Shown here piece by piece: positions 17,061 to 26,588 of a stretch of DNA of 64,000 nt (position 1 is its first letter; every line of letters starts with the position of its first letter). The stretch spans positions 62,001 to 126,000 of the forward strand of contig NZ_JAHEBV010000003.1 of the NCBI RefSeq assembly GCF_024642085.1, written 5' to 3'. Both the position numbers and the translations under genes were made by a program. Source of the stretch: Novosphingobium sp. GTDB lineage: Bacteria; Pseudomonadota; Alphaproteobacteria; Sphingomonadales; Sphingomonadaceae. The notes under the pieces are model-generated. The model searched no databases. It worked only from the letters and a program-made list of their open reading frames with translations, and was not told where the DNA came from.

Positions 17061-17297
17061 ATGACCAGCGAAACGTTCCTGATCGCCATGACTGCCCTGG
17101 TTGGCCTGATCGTCTGCGCCGCAGCGGCGCTGCGGGGCTGGCAGGGCTGGCTGACGCTCAAGACTCGTGAACTCGAAACTCATCACCGTCCCGAAATCGA
17201 AGGGGGCGTTGGCAGCGGCATGGCGCGGATCGAGATTGCCGACCTCAAGGAACGCATTCGCAAACTGGAAGCCATTGCCGCCGGGGTGGACCTCTAG
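17061..17297 (+). CDS. PspB-like small membrane protein E
   Basis: 78 residues: a transmembrane helix (about 6-24), a TLKTRELE segment as in gene B, and a shortened tail IADLKERIRKLEAIAAGVDL in which the ER-I-x-T-D part is partly lost and the QIExLRD end is missing. Last gene of the array and the shortest; it may be degenerating. sufE starts 26 bases later. Confidence 0.7.
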   Translation: MTSETFLIAMTALVGLIVCAAAALRGWQGWLTLKTRELETHHRPEIEGGVGSGMARIEIADLKERIRKLEAIAAGVDL

Positions 17298-17322
17298 GTT
17301 GGCCCCGGCTAGTGCCGCGGCG

Positions 17323-17733
17323 ATGCGTAGCCTATCCGACATACACGACGAATACGATTTCCTGGACGGTGATGAACGTTATCGCCTGCTCATCGAACTC
17401 GGCCGTATGCTAGAACCGATGCCAGATGCTTTAAAGACCGATGCAACACTTGTTCGCGGGTGTTCGGCCAGCGTTTGGGTTTATCCGACGCGACTTGATG
17501 ATGGCACCCTGCATTTCCTGGCTGACAGTAATGCAGCGATTACCAAGGGAATCGTCGCACTGGTCATCGCCGCGGTGCAAGACCGCCCCGCGGCCGTGGT
17601 TGCAGCTACCGATATTGCCAAAGCGCTCGCTCCGTTTGATCTCAGGAACCAGCTTTCGTCAAACCGCACCCAAGGCGTTCCCAATATGATCGGCCTGATC
17701 CGCGACACCGCGGCGCGTCTGGCACAAGACTGA
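17323..17733 (+). CDS. sufE: SufE family Fe-S cluster assembly protein
   Basis: 136 residues. SufE takes persulfide sulfur from the desulfurase SufS to build Fe-S clusters. The start IHDEYDFLDGDERYRLLIELG and the active-site segment LVRGCSASVW (Cys47 accepts the sulfur) are both typical. The frame is open upstream through the previous gene, but the ATG at 17323 matches the family length. No other suf genes are adjacent. It precedes a DUF454 gene by five bases. Confidence 0.92.
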   Translation: MRSLSDIHDEYDFLDGDERYRLLIELGRMLEPMPDALKTDATLVRGCSASVWVYPTRLDDGTLHFLADSNAAITKGIVALVIAAVQDRPAAVVAATDIAKALAPFDLRNQLSSNRTQGVPNMIGLIRDTAARLAQD

Positions 17734-17738
17734 CCGCT

Positions 17739-18089
17739 GTGCGGATGCTCCTGCTCAAGACAGCGGGCTACGCCTCGCTCGTCGCGGGATTCATTGGTAT
17801 TTTTTTGCCTATCTTGCCGACCGTGCCATTTCTGTTGCTGGCCGCGTTTTGCTTTGCCCGCAGCCATCCCGAAATGGCGGAACGGCTTTATACCAATCCT
17901 CGCTACGGCCCGGCAATGCGTGAATGGCGCGATCGCCGGGCAATTCCGCGCCGTGCCAAAGTTTCGGCGCTGATCGCCATGGCAACGGGCGGCGTGTTTA
18001 CCTGGTTCACCATCGGATGGCCTTGGGTGCTGATTTCCATCGCGGTGCTGATGGGAGCGGGAAGCTGGATCTGGACCCGCAACGAATAG
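17739..18089 (+). CDS. YbaN/DUF454 family inner-membrane protein
   Basis: About 116 residues. Hydrophobic segments near 8-40 (LVAGFIGIFLPILPTVPFLLLAAFCFARSHP pattern, the DUF454 hallmark) and near 77-110. The family is common beside Fe-S and haem genes but has no assigned biochemical role. Start codon GTG at 17739, or ATG at 17745. It follows sufE by five bases. Confidence 0.85.
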   Translation: MRMLLLKTAGYASLVAGFIGIFLPILPTVPFLLLAAFCFARSHPEMAERLYTNPRYGPAMREWRDRRAIPRRAKVSALIAMATGGVFTWFTIGWPWVLISIAVLMGAGSWIWTRNE

Positions 18090-18137
18090 CAATGGCCCTT
18101 GCCAGAAGCGCGCGCCCTGCTTAGGCGATTGGCTGTT

Positions 18138-19568
18138 ATGGCCAGCAGACCGCGTACCTTGTACGAAAAGATCTGGGACGCGCACGTAGTCGAACGGCGC
18201 GATGATGGCACGTGTCTGATCTATATCGACCGGCATCTCGTTCACGAAGTGACCAGCCCCCAGGCGTTCGAGGCGTTGCGGTTGGCGGGGCGCAAAGTCC
18301 GTCGTCCCGACCTGACCCTGGCTGTGCCCGATCACAACCTGCCTACAACAGCACGCCGCGATGCGGCAGGCCGGCGCATGCCGATCGCCGATGCGCAAAG
18401 CGCGCAGCAGCTTGAGGCGCTGGAACGCAATGCACCGGAATTCGGTATTCGCCTGATTGGTGATGCCGACGCCGAACAGGGCATTGTTCATGTTGTCGGG
18501 CCAGAGCAGGGATTTTCGCTGCCAGGCGCGACGATTGTTTGCGGTGATAGCCATACAGCGAGCCATGGCGGACTAGGCGCTTTGGCCTTCGGCATCGGCA
18601 CCAGCGAGGTTGAGCATGTTCTGGCCACACAAACTCTTCTTCTGGCTCAATCAAAAACAATGGAAGTGCGCGTTGAAGGCCGGCTTGGCCCGGGCGTAAG
18701 CGCTAAGGATGTTGTGCTGCATATCGGCGGCGTGCTCAGCGCCTCAGGCGGGACCGGATTTGTAGTCGAATATACCGGGTCGGCCATTCGCGCCCTGTCG
18801 ATCGAGGGACGGTTGACGGTGTCGAACATGGCGATCGAGCATGGCGCGCGCGCCGGGTTGATCGCGCCTGATGACAAGACTTTTGCCTATGTAAAGGGCC
18901 GTCCCTATGCGCCCGCGGGTTCGGACTGGGACCGGGCTGTGGCCTGGTGGCGCAGTCTGGCAACCGATCCCGGCGCGGCATACGACAAGATCGTCTTGAT
19001 TGACGCTGCGGATATCGTCCCTTCAGTTACCTGGGGAACCAGCCCGGAAGATGTGGTGCCGATCACTGGTACAGTACCAGCGCCTGAGGACTTTGCCGAT
19101 CCGTCGAAGCAGGACGCCGCGCGCAAATCACTGGAATATATGGGGCTGACTGCCGGACAGAAACTGACCGATATTGAAATTCAGAACGTCTTCATCGGCA
19201 GTTGCACCAACAGCCGTATAGAAGATTTGCGCGCCGCTGCCGCCGTTCTGAAAGGCAAAGTCAAAGCATCCAATGTCACCTGGGCTATCGTTGTACCGGG
19301 GTCAGGCCTGGTAAAGCACCAGGCGGAAGCCGAAGGGCTGGACAGGATTTTCACTGCGGCTGGATTTGAATGGCGCGAACCGGGTTGTTCAGCCTGCTTG
19401 GGCATGAACCCCGACAAAGTTCCGCCGGGTGAACGATGCGCCTCGACCAGCAATCGCAACTTCGTCGGCAGACAGGGCCCTGGCTCACGCACGCACCTGG
19501 TTTCACCGGCGACAGCCGCAGCCTCAGCGATCGCCGGTAAGCTGGCAGATATCAGGGCGCTTGATTAG
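18138..19568 (+). CDS. leuC: 3-isopropylmalate dehydratase, large subunit
   Basis: Isomerises 2-isopropylmalate to 3-isopropylmalate in leucine synthesis, together with LeuD. The 476-residue aconitase-type protein has [48 protein letters not shown] (Cys about 355) and GCSACLGMN (Cys about 417 and 420), the three ligands of its [4Fe-4S] cluster. I chose the ATG at 18138, as the upstream frame lacks family character. A small membrane gene separates it from leuD. Confidence 0.96.
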   Translation: MASRPRTLYEKIWDAHVVERRDDGTCLIYIDRHLVHEVTSPQAFEALRLAGRKVRRPDLTLAVPDHNLPTTARRDAAGRRMPIADAQSAQQLEALERNAPEFGIRLIGDADAEQGIVHVVGPEQGFSLPGATIVCGDSHTASHGGLGALAFGIGTSEVEHVLATQTLLLAQSKTMEVRVEGRLGPGVSAKDVVLHIGGVLSASGGTGFVVEYTGSAIRALSIEGRLTVSNMAIEHGARAGLIAPDDKTFAYVKGRPYAPAGSDWDRAVAWWRSLATDPGAAYDKIVLIDAADIVPSVTWGTSPEDVVPITGTVPAPEDFADPSKQDAARKSLEYMGLTAGQKLTDIEIQNVFIGSCTNSRIEDLRAAAAVLKGKVKASNVTWAIVVPGSGLVKHQAEAEGLDRIFTAAGFEWREPGCSACLGMNPDKVPPGERCASTSNRNFVGRQGPGSRTHLVSPATAAASAIAGKLADIRALD

Positions 19569-19617
19569 GAAATACCGCAGCTTGCAATCCGGACCCAGCG
19601 ATCCCCATAGAGGCACC

Positions 19618-19797
19618 ATGACCGATCAATCTGACAAGCCCGACAAATCATCCTGGACCAGCGCTGCGGCGATGGCGGGGGCGGCAATCGGTTCTGCTGC
19701 GCTGGCCGCCGCTTTACTTTATGCTTCGCGCCGCAAAGAGCGGGCCGACAAGTCCGCGCGCATGGCTAAGCCCGACCAGGCGCCGGAGACCGATTGA
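19618..19797 (+). CDS. Small membrane protein between leuC and leuD (59 aa)
   Basis: 59 residues: hydrophilic start ([14 protein letters not shown]), one Ala/Gly-rich hydrophobic helix (about 15-36), then a charged tail with [10 protein letters not shown]. Its TGA overlaps the leuD ATG by one base (TGATG), so it is coupled to leuD. I know no function; the alanine-rich single helix and operon setting are all that can be seen. Confidence 0.65.
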   Translation: MTDQSDKPDKSSWTSAAAMAGAAIGSAALAAALLYASRRKERADKSARMAKPDQAPETD

Positions 19798-20387
19798 TGG
19801 AACCCTTGCGCGAGGTGAGCGGACGGGCAATCCCGTTTGGCCGCAAGAACGTCGATACTGACGTGATCATCCCCGCCAAATGGCTCAAGACCATCACCCG
19901 CGACGGTCTGGGCAGGGGCGCGTTCGAAAGCTTACGCGAAGATCCTGCCAACCTGTTTGATTCGCCCGAATACACTGGTTCGCCGATCCTTATTGCCGGC
20001 GATAATTTCGGCTGCGGATCGAGCCGCGAACACGCCGCGTGGGCACTGCTTGACTTAGGCATCAAAGCGGTAATCGCGCCAAGTTTCTCGGACATTTTTT
20101 CTAGCAACGCGTTCAAGAATGGCATTCTCACCGTGGTATTACCGCAAGATGCGATTGACCGTTTGATGACCGTCGCGCGTACTGATCCCATCGCCATCGA
20201 CCTTGAACAACAGAGCGTCACCACGCCGTTCCAGGACCGCTTCCGCTTTGAAATTGATGCTTTTCGCAAGCACTGTCTGCTGGACGGGCTGGACGAAGTG
20301 GGCCTGACTCTGTCTCGTGACTCTGCGATTACGACTTACGAAAAACACGCGGCGGCGGCCATGCCATGGCTGGCCCAGACCGCATAA
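19797..20387 (+). CDS. leuD: 3-isopropylmalate dehydratase, small subunit
   Basis: The 196-residue swivel domain of isopropylmalate isomerase, partner of LeuC. Family marks: [40 protein letters not shown] and the [19 protein letters not shown] block. A TTG codon one triplet upstream is also in frame, but ATG 19797 overlaps the previous stop. A quinone oxidoreductase gene follows after 20 bases. Confidence 0.95.
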   Translation: MEPLREVSGRAIPFGRKNVDTDVIIPAKWLKTITRDGLGRGAFESLREDPANLFDSPEYTGSPILIAGDNFGCGSSREHAAWALLDLGIKAVIAPSFSDIFSSNAFKNGILTVVLPQDAIDRLMTVARTDPIAIDLEQQSVTTPFQDRFRFEIDAFRKHCLLDGLDEVGLTLSRDSAITTYEKHAAAAMPWLAQTA

Positions 20388-20407
20388 AACCCGGGAGAAT
20401 TGCCATC

Positions 20408-21406
20408 ATGAAGGCCCTGCGAAGCCACGCCGTCGGCGGACCCGAAACCTTGACTCTTGACGAACTGGAAAGTCCCCAGCCGGGCCCCGGCCAAGTAAGA
20501 ATCGGGGTGAAGGCCTGTGCAATCAATTACCCTGACGTGCTGATCATTCGCGACATGTACCAGTTCAAGCCGCCGCGTCCGTTTTCGCCAGGCGGAGAAT
20601 TGTCCGGTGTGATTGATGCGGTAGGCGAAGGTGTGACGCAGTGGGAAGTCGGCGACCGCGTAATCGCGATGATGGGCAACGGCGGTCTTGCCACCCAGGC
20701 TCTAGCCCCGGCTGACAAGCTGTTTCCCTTGCCTGACGGGGTCAGCTTTGAGACCGGTGCGTCGCTCTTGATGACTTATGGCACCAACATGCACGGTCTG
20801 CTTGATCGTGGCCACCTGAAAGCCGGTGACACTCTGCTGGTGCTGGGCGCGGCTGGCGGCGTTGGCCTTTCGGCAGTCGAACTGGGCAAGGCTTATGGGG
20901 CGCGCGTGGTCGCCGCAGTGTCGAGCGAGGAAAAGGCTGCAGTAGCGCGGGAGCACGGGGCGGACGAGGTGGTCATCTATCCCGTCGCACCGCTTGACAA
21001 GGACCAGTCCAAAGCGTTGGCCGAAGCGTTTAAGGCAGCCTGCGGACCTGAAGGCGCCAACGTCGTCTACGATATCGTCGGCGGTGACTATTCCGAACCG
21101 GCAGTGCGCTCAATTGCGTGGGAGGGAAGGTTTTGCGTGGTCGGCTTTCCGGCCGGTATCGCGAAGCTGCCGCTCAACCTTACACTGCTCAAAAGCTGCG
21201 ATGTCTGCGGGGTCTTCTGGGGCGCCTATGCCGCCCGCGATCCGAAAGGCAATGCTGCCCACATCACCAAGCTTTTCGAACTGCTTAAATCAGGCAAGAT
21301 CAGGCCGCGCGTCTCAGCAACTTTTCCGCTTGAACGCGGCGGCGAAGCGATCACCATGCTGGCTGACCGCAAGGCAATCGGCAAAGTTGTGGTAACGATG
21401 GACTGA
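20408..21406 (+). CDS. NADPH:quinone oxidoreductase family protein (zinc-free MDR)
   Basis: 332 residues of the medium-chain dehydrogenase/reductase superfamily, quinone-reductase branch. GroES-like N-terminal part with INYPDVLIIRDMYQ and FSPGGELSGVIDAVGEGV, then the nucleotide-binding GAAGGVGLSAVELGKAYGARVVA. The structural and catalytic zinc ligands of alcohol dehydrogenases are absent, as usual for this branch. Start ATG 20408 behind GGGAGA. Substrate probably quinones or enones. Confidence 0.9.
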   Translation: MKALRSHAVGGPETLTLDELESPQPGPGQVRIGVKACAINYPDVLIIRDMYQFKPPRPFSPGGELSGVIDAVGEGVTQWEVGDRVIAMMGNGGLATQALAPADKLFPLPDGVSFETGASLLMTYGTNMHGLLDRGHLKAGDTLLVLGAAGGVGLSAVELGKAYGARVVAAVSSEEKAAVAREHGADEVVIYPVAPLDKDQSKALAEAFKAACGPEGANVVYDIVGGDYSEPAVRSIAWEGRFCVVGFPAGIAKLPLNLTLLKSCDVCGVFWGAYAARDPKGNAAHITKLFELLKSGKIRPRVSATFPLERGGEAITMLADRKAIGKVVVTMD

Positions 21407-21424
21407 GATGGGCAGGAGACAGCT

Positions 21425-21907
21425 ATGAAGACAGCACACATGGCCATAGCAATCGGACTGGCGCTGACCGGGTGGGCTGCGCTAGCGAAGCCTGCACCAA
21501 CACCTGCTGCTCCCAAGCCTGCTGACGTTGTAGCCGCTCGTCAGGCTGCAATGGCAATGGGCGCGGTTACGTTCAACATGCTTAAGAACGCGAGTGGAGC
21601 GGGAACTCCGGCAAAGAACCTCGGCTTTGGCGCGAATGCACTGGCTAAATGGAGCGCGGCCATGCCCGCGATGTTTGCCCCTTCGACCCGCAACGTGCCC
21701 AGCCGAGCCAAGCCGGAAGTCTGGGCTGACATGTCCGGTTTCGCTTTGAAAAGCGCCGCCTTTGCTGATGCAACCAAGGCATTGGTCGCGGCTGCGAAGA
21801 ACGATGACAAGGAAGGCTTTGCTGACGCGCTTGCCAGCACCGGCGCCGCGTGCAAGGGCTGCCACGACAGTTATCAAGTGCCACCGCCCGCTGCCAAGCC
21901 GGGCTAA
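21425..21907 (+). CDS. Cytochrome c' family protein
   Basis: 160 residues with a cleavable signal peptide (about 1-21, ending AALA) and a C-terminal haem-binding CKGCH motif (CxxCH) near residue 145, the position seen in cytochromes c' of class II. Such four-helix haem proteins sit in the periplasm and bind NO or act in electron transfer. The body is very rich in Ala and Lys. It follows the quinone oxidoreductase by 18 bases. Confidence 0.85.
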   Translation: MKTAHMAIAIGLALTGWAALAKPAPTPAAPKPADVVAARQAAMAMGAVTFNMLKNASGAGTPAKNLGFGANALAKWSAAMPAMFAPSTRNVPSRAKPEVWADMSGFALKSAAFADATKALVAAAKNDDKEGFADALASTGAACKGCHDSYQVPPPAAKPG

Positions 21908-21938
21908 CGCGGCACCAAGCAGACGATCAGGAGCAAAG

Positions 21939-22262
21939 ATGACCGACTTCAACGACCGGGAGCGCGCCGAAGAAGCAAAGTTCGCCCGAGACGAAGAAAT
22001 GCATTTCCGCGTTCATGCCCGCCGCAACCGCCTTTTGGGGGAATGGGCGGCCGGGTTGATGGGCCTGTCTGCGGTAGAAGCAGAAGGTTACGCCAAGGGC
22101 GTGGTTCAGGCTGATTTCGAGGAAGCCGGCGATGAGGACGTAATCCGAAAGGTTTTGGGCGATCTTGTCTCAGCCGGACAGGATGTCAGTGAGGCCGATG
22201 TCCGCGCTGCGCTGGAGACAAAGTCTATCGAAGCCCGCCGCGCGCTGATGGGCGAAGGATAA
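21939..22262 (+). CDS. DUF1476 protein, zeta-type F1-ATPase inhibitor
   Basis: 107 residues, helical: MTDFNDRERAEEAKFARDEE then FRVHARRNRLLGEWAA, the DUF1476 signature. In Paracoccus the family member is the zeta subunit that inhibits ATP hydrolysis by F1; a similar role is inferred here. It lies upstream of bolA and grxD. I start at ATG 21939 behind a CAGGAG box; the frame is open upstream but without family character. Confidence 0.9.
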   Translation: MTDFNDRERAEEAKFARDEEMHFRVHARRNRLLGEWAAGLMGLSAVEAEGYAKGVVQADFEEAGDEDVIRKVLGDLVSAGQDVSEADVRAALETKSIEARRALMGEG

Positions 22263-22272
22263 GTAATTCATC

Positions 22273-22506
22273 ATGGCCATGGCTGGTGACACGATTGAGG
22301 CGATGATCAAGACCGCACTTCCTGATGCACAGGTTACGATGACCGATCTTGCCGGCGACAACAACCATTGGGCCGCACATGTGGTTTCCGCCGCTTTTAC
22401 GGGCAAGTCGCGAATTGCCCAGCATAAGCTGGTCTATGCGGCGCTTGGCGGCCGAATGGGCGGTGAACTGCACGCCTTGCAACTGACCACCGCCGTTCCC
22501 ACCTGA
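22273..22506 (+). CDS. BolA family protein
   Basis: 77 residues of the BolA fold: MIKTALPDAQVTMTDLAGDNNHW with the His near 32 and later RIAQHKLVYAAL, the loop and helix that bind [2Fe-2S] with monothiol glutaredoxin. grxD follows after 21 bases, making the known BolA-Grx4 iron-sulfur partnership likely. Confidence 0.92.
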   Translation: MAMAGDTIEAMIKTALPDAQVTMTDLAGDNNHWAAHVVSAAFTGKSRIAQHKLVYAALGGRMGGELHALQLTTAVPT

Positions 22507-22527
22507 AGGAACGAGGAGCCCAACCCA

Positions 22528-22857
22528 ATGTCCGACACCACTGCCCGCATCGCCGAAATCGTCAAAGCCAATGACGTCGTCCTGTTTATGAAGGGCACGC
22601 CATTATTTCCTCAGTGCGGGTTTTCCAGCCGGGCGATTGCGATTTTGGATCATCTTGGCGTTGCCTATGACAGCGTCGATGTGCTGCAAGACATGGAAGT
22701 TCGACAAGGCATTAAAGGCTTTTCCGACTGGCCGACAATCCCCCAACTTTATGTGAAGGGCGAGTTTGTAGGCGGCAGCGACATTATGATGGAAATGTAC
22801 GAAGCGGGCGAACTGCACCAGCTGATGGCTGATAGCGGCGTCAAGCCTGCCGCCTGA
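22528..22857 (+). CDS. grxD: Monothiol glutaredoxin, CGFS type
   Basis: 109 residues. CGFS active site at Cys30 in [28 protein letters not shown], and the KGTP loop: a Grx4-type protein that carries [2Fe-2S] clusters with BolA. Its 3' end overlaps by 17 bases the 3' end of the convergent GGDEF-EAL gene. Confidence 0.95.
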   Translation: MSDTTARIAEIVKANDVVLFMKGTPLFPQCGFSSRAIAILDHLGVAYDSVDVLQDMEVRQGIKGFSDWPTIPQLYVKGEFVGGSDIMMEMYEAGELHQLMADSGVKPAA

Positions 22858-25084
22858 TCGCCTCCATATCGGCAGGCTTCAAAAGCGCTTCGCCGATCAG
22901 TCCAGCAATCGCTGGCCCGGTCATAGGCATACCGACAAGATGGCCTTGGAATTCGCGGCAGCCACACGCTTCGAGGCATTCTTTTTGCCGCGCGTTTTCC
23001 ACCCCCTCGGCAATGACCTCAAGGTCTAGAGCGCGGGCGAGTTTGATCATCGCATCCACCAATGCTTCGGATTCGTCTTCTCCGCCAAGTGCTGCAACAA
23101 ATGATCGATCAATCTTGATCTTGTCGACCGAGAAGCGCTGCAGAACACTTAGGCTTGAGTAGCCGGTCCCGAAATCATCCAGTGCTATGGAAAATCCCAG
23201 ACGCTTCAGGGCATCAATATTGGCTGCTGTGACCGGATCTTCTCCGAGCAGTGCCGTTTCGGTCAGTTCGATTTCGTATTGCGACGGGACAATCCCGGCC
23301 TGCGCCGCCAGCCGGGTTACCAAAGCAGCGAAGCCCGGAGCACGCAGCTGCACAGCCGATACATTGATGGCGATGCGCGCTTTGGTCCAATGGCCAGTTT
23401 CAGCAAAAACCTTCCGCAGGACCTGCTCACCCAAGGCCAGGATCAGTCCGCACTCTTCAGCCAGCGGAACAAACGTTGACGGCGGCACGGCACCGCGTTC
23501 GGGATGCACCCACCGCACCAACGCCTCTACCGCCACGATCCCGCCATGGTGGTCTACCTGAGGCTGATAGACCATTCCCAGCGCATCACTGTGAAGCGCC
23601 TCGCGCAGGTCCGTTTCCAGCGAACGACGGTTTCGCAAAGCCATATCCATTTCGGCTTCGAAAAAGGTGACGCGGCAGCGGCCAAGCTCTTTTGACCGAT
23701 ACATCGCCAGATCAGCCCAGCGGAGGGCTTCAGACGGCTCGACGCCGGCGTTGTCGATCACGGTAGCGCCTACCGAGCAACCGACTTCGAGAAGACCGTA
23801 TTCCGTTTTCAGCGGAGCACGAACTGCGGAAACAATGCGTTCGGCCAATACCGTCACGGCAGCGTCATTGGCGTTTTCAAGCATCACGACAAACTCATCG
23901 CCGCCCAGACGGGCTATCAAGGCCTCATCGGCACACACGTCGCGTAGGCGTCCGGCAACAGCTTGAATTAACGCATCGCCAGCATGGTGCCCCAGCGTGT
24001 CATTTACTTCTTTGAACCGGTCCAGATCCACAGCAAGTATGGCCACTCGCTGACTGAGTGTCCCTATTCCGGCCAAGACCGGTCCCAGCCGCGCAAATAG
24101 CATAGAACGGTTTGGCAGTTTGGTCAGGGGATCGTGAAAGGCAAGATGCCGTGCGCGCGCTTCGCTGGCGATCAATTCGCTGAAAATCGTCGCCCCACTG
24201 CGCACCACAATCATGGCGATCATCGCCATGGCGGCGATCGCGGCAAGTGCCGGGATCCACAACTGACGCAATAGCATCAAACCGGGTCGGCGCGGCGTCC
24301 AAGCAAGGCGGCCAACCAGCACTCCATCTGCGCCGTGCAGATCTACCTTCGTATACTGACTTACCGCGATATCTGCGGGATATAGATGTAGGTCATCGAC
24401 CAGATACCGCCCTCCGAAAGTTCGGATCATCCGGGCATCCAAAGGCATGGCCATGATAACTACGGGCGCGCGTTTACCGGTCGGCTGGACTTTGCCTACG
24501 TCGGGTTGAACAAGAGTGGCAACCACAATGAACAATGTGTCATCGGCCCAAGCCAACGCGTTCATCTGGATTGGCGCGACCTGCGCAGCATCGGCATTCG
24601 GCGTTACCCGCACGGGTGGGCGAACAGCTTCAACTGCGCGTATTTGCGGCAACAATTTCGCGGTAACCGAAGCGAACGGGGCAAAGGCATCGGTAGACGC
24701 TCGCTCCCCCCGAACCGAAGCGTAAAACGCGTTGCCCGAAGCATCGACGACGAATGCGCGAGTAAACCCGTTAAACGTGAACAAATAACTTCCCAAGTTC
24801 ATGTCCGCCCAGCGCAGGTCGCGATTGATATCAAGCGCCTTTACCGATTCGTCCCAGGCAACCTGCGGATGTATGACTTCATCGATTTCACGAAGTTGAC
24901 GCGCAAAACCGTTTTGCACCATCTTCTGTTCGCGGTCTGCGGCCACTTCATCAAATTGCATGACAAGGAATACAGCAAGGCACACAAGCAACATCAGCCC
25001 GGCCAGCGTCATCACAACGATAGGGCCGAACAACCGTAATTTTCTGTGATCGATTTTATTTCGAAGGAAAGGCCCAGGGATCAC
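22841..25084 (-). CDS. CHASE4-GGDEF-EAL cyclic-di-GMP enzyme
   Basis: 747 residues. A transmembrane helix at about 20-45, an extracytoplasmic CHASE4-type sensor (about 55-265, with [11 protein letters not shown] and DMNLGSYLF), a second helix near 270-295, a GGDEF domain ([11 protein letters not shown] about 391-395, intact), and an EAL domain (EALVRW about 519, with DDFGTGYSS and ELTETALL). Both catalytic signatures look complete, so it may make and break c-di-GMP. It may feed the PilZ protein at 12.2 kb. Confidence 0.93.
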   Translation of the reverse strand: MIPGPFLRNKIDHRKLRLFGPIVVMTLAGLMLLVCLAVFLVMQFDEVAADREQKMVQNGFARQLREIDEVIHPQVAWDESVKALDINRDLRWADMNLGSYLFTFNGFTRAFVVDASGNAFYASVRGERASTDAFAPFASVTAKLLPQIRAVEAVRPPVRVTPNADAAQVAPIQMNALAWADDTLFIVVATLVQPDVGKVQPTGKRAPVVIMAMPLDARMIRTFGGRYLVDDLHLYPADIAVSQYTKVDLHGADGVLVGRLAWTPRRPGLMLLRQLWIPALAAIAAMAMIAMIVVRSGATIFSELIASEARARHLAFHDPLTKLPNRSMLFARLGPVLAGIGTLSQRVAILAVDLDRFKEVNDTLGHHAGDALIQAVAGRLRDVCADEALIARLGGDEFVVMLENANDAAVTVLAERIVSAVRAPLKTEYGLLEVGCSVGATVIDNAGVEPSEALRWADLAMYRSKELGRCRVTFFEAEMDMALRNRRSLETDLREALHSDALGMVYQPQVDHHGGIVAVEALVRWVHPERGAVPPSTFVPLAEECGLILALGEQVLRKVFAETGHWTKARIAINVSAVQLRAPGFAALVTRLAAQAGIVPSQYEIELTETALLGEDPVTAANIDALKRLGFSIALDDFGTGYSSLSVLQRFSVDKIKIDRSFVAALGGEDESEALVDAMIKLARALDLEVIAEGVENARQKECLEACGCREFQGHLVGMPMTGPAIAGLIGEALLKPADMEAIRRQA

Positions 25085-25500
25085 GCGTCACATTGCTTTC
25101 AAAGCATAATTGAGTACGCGCCGATCTAATTACCTGATCTCAAAGAATGATTAGCGTCACGTTCAGCAAATATTGACCCTGATGACCGGCAGACATTCGT
25201 TTGCCAGCCGAAATGAACGTTCAAAGCCAAAACTTTGTGGAACTTTATGCGTGTCGGGGAGATAGCAGGGGAGGCGGGACCGCGGGAGACCAGGGGGGTG
25301 CGGCCCCGCCTCTCTTTGAGACTGCTTGGGGGTATGCCTTACTAAGCATGAGCCGTGCCAATTCGAGAAAAAACACAGAATTTCGTGACTTACGTGCTTC
25401 GTTATCGTCCCGGCTGATCGCTACATGTAAAGCCAGCCGACATCGCTCGTCTATGTGATTTGCGCTTGGCAAAGTGGCTGGTGGTAGGCACCGTAGGGCG
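25085..25500. other. Intergenic region between GGDEF-EAL gene and Nudix gene
   Basis: 416 bases without a gene I can support. The left end should hold the promoter of the GGDEF-EAL gene; a GC-rich inverted repeat sits at 25271-25312. An 85-codon frame at 25201 has no protein character. Confidence 0.6.
25271..25312. repeat. GC-rich inverted repeat, terminator-like hairpin
   Basis: GAGGCGGGACCGC (25271-25283) pairs with GCGGCCCCGCCTC (25300-25312) with one mismatch. The loop is 16 bases and G-rich. No clear T-run follows, and no gene ends just before it on the plus strand. Role unknown: a transcription barrier or a RNA structure ahead of the Nudix gene. Confidence 0.45.
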
Positions 25501-26301
25501 ATGGACAGTAAAGACGAATACGCCGAACACGATCAGCCGCCCCCGGCCATTCCTGCTGCAACGCTGATTATCTTTCGCAATTCCCCTGATGGCGGCGCGC
25601 CGCAGGTATTGATGGTCGAACGGTCGGCTTCGATGACCTTTGCCGGGGGCGCGGCAGTGTTTCCTGGCGGCCGGGTCGATGACGCCGATCTTGAATTCGC
25701 GCAAGAGCTAGGCGCGACGGACGACAACCAGCGTGACGAACTGGGCGCCCGGATCGCGGCGGTGCGAGAAACGCTTGAAGAGACGGGCTTGGTAGTGGGC
25801 ATCGATCAGCGTGCGTCGGTTGAACACGCCCTATCCGCCCGCGCGAAGCTGCTAGAGCGCAAGGTTCTTGCGCCCGTTCTGGCTGACATGGGCTGGACCT
25901 TGCAGCTGGACCGGCTTCTGCCATTTTCCCGCTGGCGGCCGAAGCACCGGCATCTTCGGGTCTATGACACCCGTTTTTACCTCGCCGATTTGGGTACCGG
26001 CGCAGTCGACTTGCTGGTTGACCAAAGCGAAAATACGCATCTTTTCTGGGCCAGCGCCGCAGACGCGCTGAAACTTGCCGACAGCGGCCGGATCAAAGTG
26101 ATATTCCCGACCCGGCGCAACTTGGAACGGCTGGCGCAATTTGCGTCGTACAGCGAAGCGGCCGAGCACGTAACCCGCTTTCCCAGCCGAATGATCACCC
26201 CTTTCATGCAAACGCGCGATGGCGTTCCATGGCTCGCCATACCCGACGATGCGGGATATCCGGTGACCGGTGAACCGCTGGAAAGTGCTGCGCGGAGTTA
26301 A
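25501..26301 (+). CDS. Nudix hydrolase
   Basis: 266 residues. AATLIIFR...APQVLMVERS and GGAAVFPGGRVDDAD lead to the Nudix box remnant RIAAVRETLEETGLV (about 97-111), with the REUxEExGU core intact. The C-terminal half is long, as in the NUDT19/CoA-diphosphatase-like branch (RPKHRHLRVYDTRFYLA). Substrate unknown, perhaps a CoA derivative or nucleoside diphosphate. Start ATG 25501, nine codons into the longer frame. A strong terminator follows. Confidence 0.85.
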   Translation: MDSKDEYAEHDQPPPAIPAATLIIFRNSPDGGAPQVLMVERSASMTFAGGAAVFPGGRVDDADLEFAQELGATDDNQRDELGARIAAVRETLEETGLVVGIDQRASVEHALSARAKLLERKVLAPVLADMGWTLQLDRLLPFSRWRPKHRHLRVYDTRFYLADLGTGAVDLLVDQSENTHLFWASAADALKLADSGRIKVIFPTRRNLERLAQFASYSEAAEHVTRFPSRMITPFMQTRDGVPWLAIPDDAGYPVTGEPLESAARS

Positions 26302-26345
26302 AAAAAAAGAGCCCCCGCCAGCCTAAGCTCGCGGGGGCTATAGTT
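26301..26345 (+). terminator. Rho-independent terminator after the Nudix gene
   Basis: An 8-base A-run is followed by AGCCCCCGC (26310-26318), a 12-base loop and GCGGGGGCT (26331-26339). The A-run makes it better on the minus strand, but it should also stop plus-strand reading. Confidence 0.75.
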
Positions 26346-26450
26346 GGCCGGTAGGAAGGGCCCACCGGTCGGGTCGCATAACCCTCATAAGACAGGCGCA
26401 CTGATTCGACCGTGACGGAGGTCACACCTCTACGAAAAAATGCAGTTGGA

Positions 26451-26527
26451 TGGCGCGCCCGGCAGGGGTCGAACCTGCGGCCTCAAGATTAGAAGTCTCG
26501 CGCTCTATCCAGCTGAGCTACGGGCGC
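26451..26527 (-). tRNA. tRNA-Arg (anticodon TCT)
   Basis: The minus strand reads GCGCCCG TA GCTC ... anticodon stem CGAGA, loop CTTCTAA, stem TCTTG ... GCAGG TTCGACC CCTGC CGGGCGC G CCA. All four stems pair; anticodon TCT; the 3' CCA is encoded. 77 bases. It reads AGA codons. No integrase gene is nearby. Confidence 0.97.
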
Positions 26528-26588
26528 GCGCCGGGGGTTCCCATAAGGCGGGATTGCACGGCGCGCAAATGCGGCTAGCGTGCCGCCC

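Noticed and set aside
25201..25458. 85-codon open frame in the intergenic gap
   Set aside because: Crosses the hairpin at 25271-25312, has no family character and no convincing ribosome-binding site.
26451..26527. tRNA-Arg as an attachment site for a genomic island
   Set aside because: No integrase, no direct repeat of the tRNA end and normal housekeeping genes on both sides.
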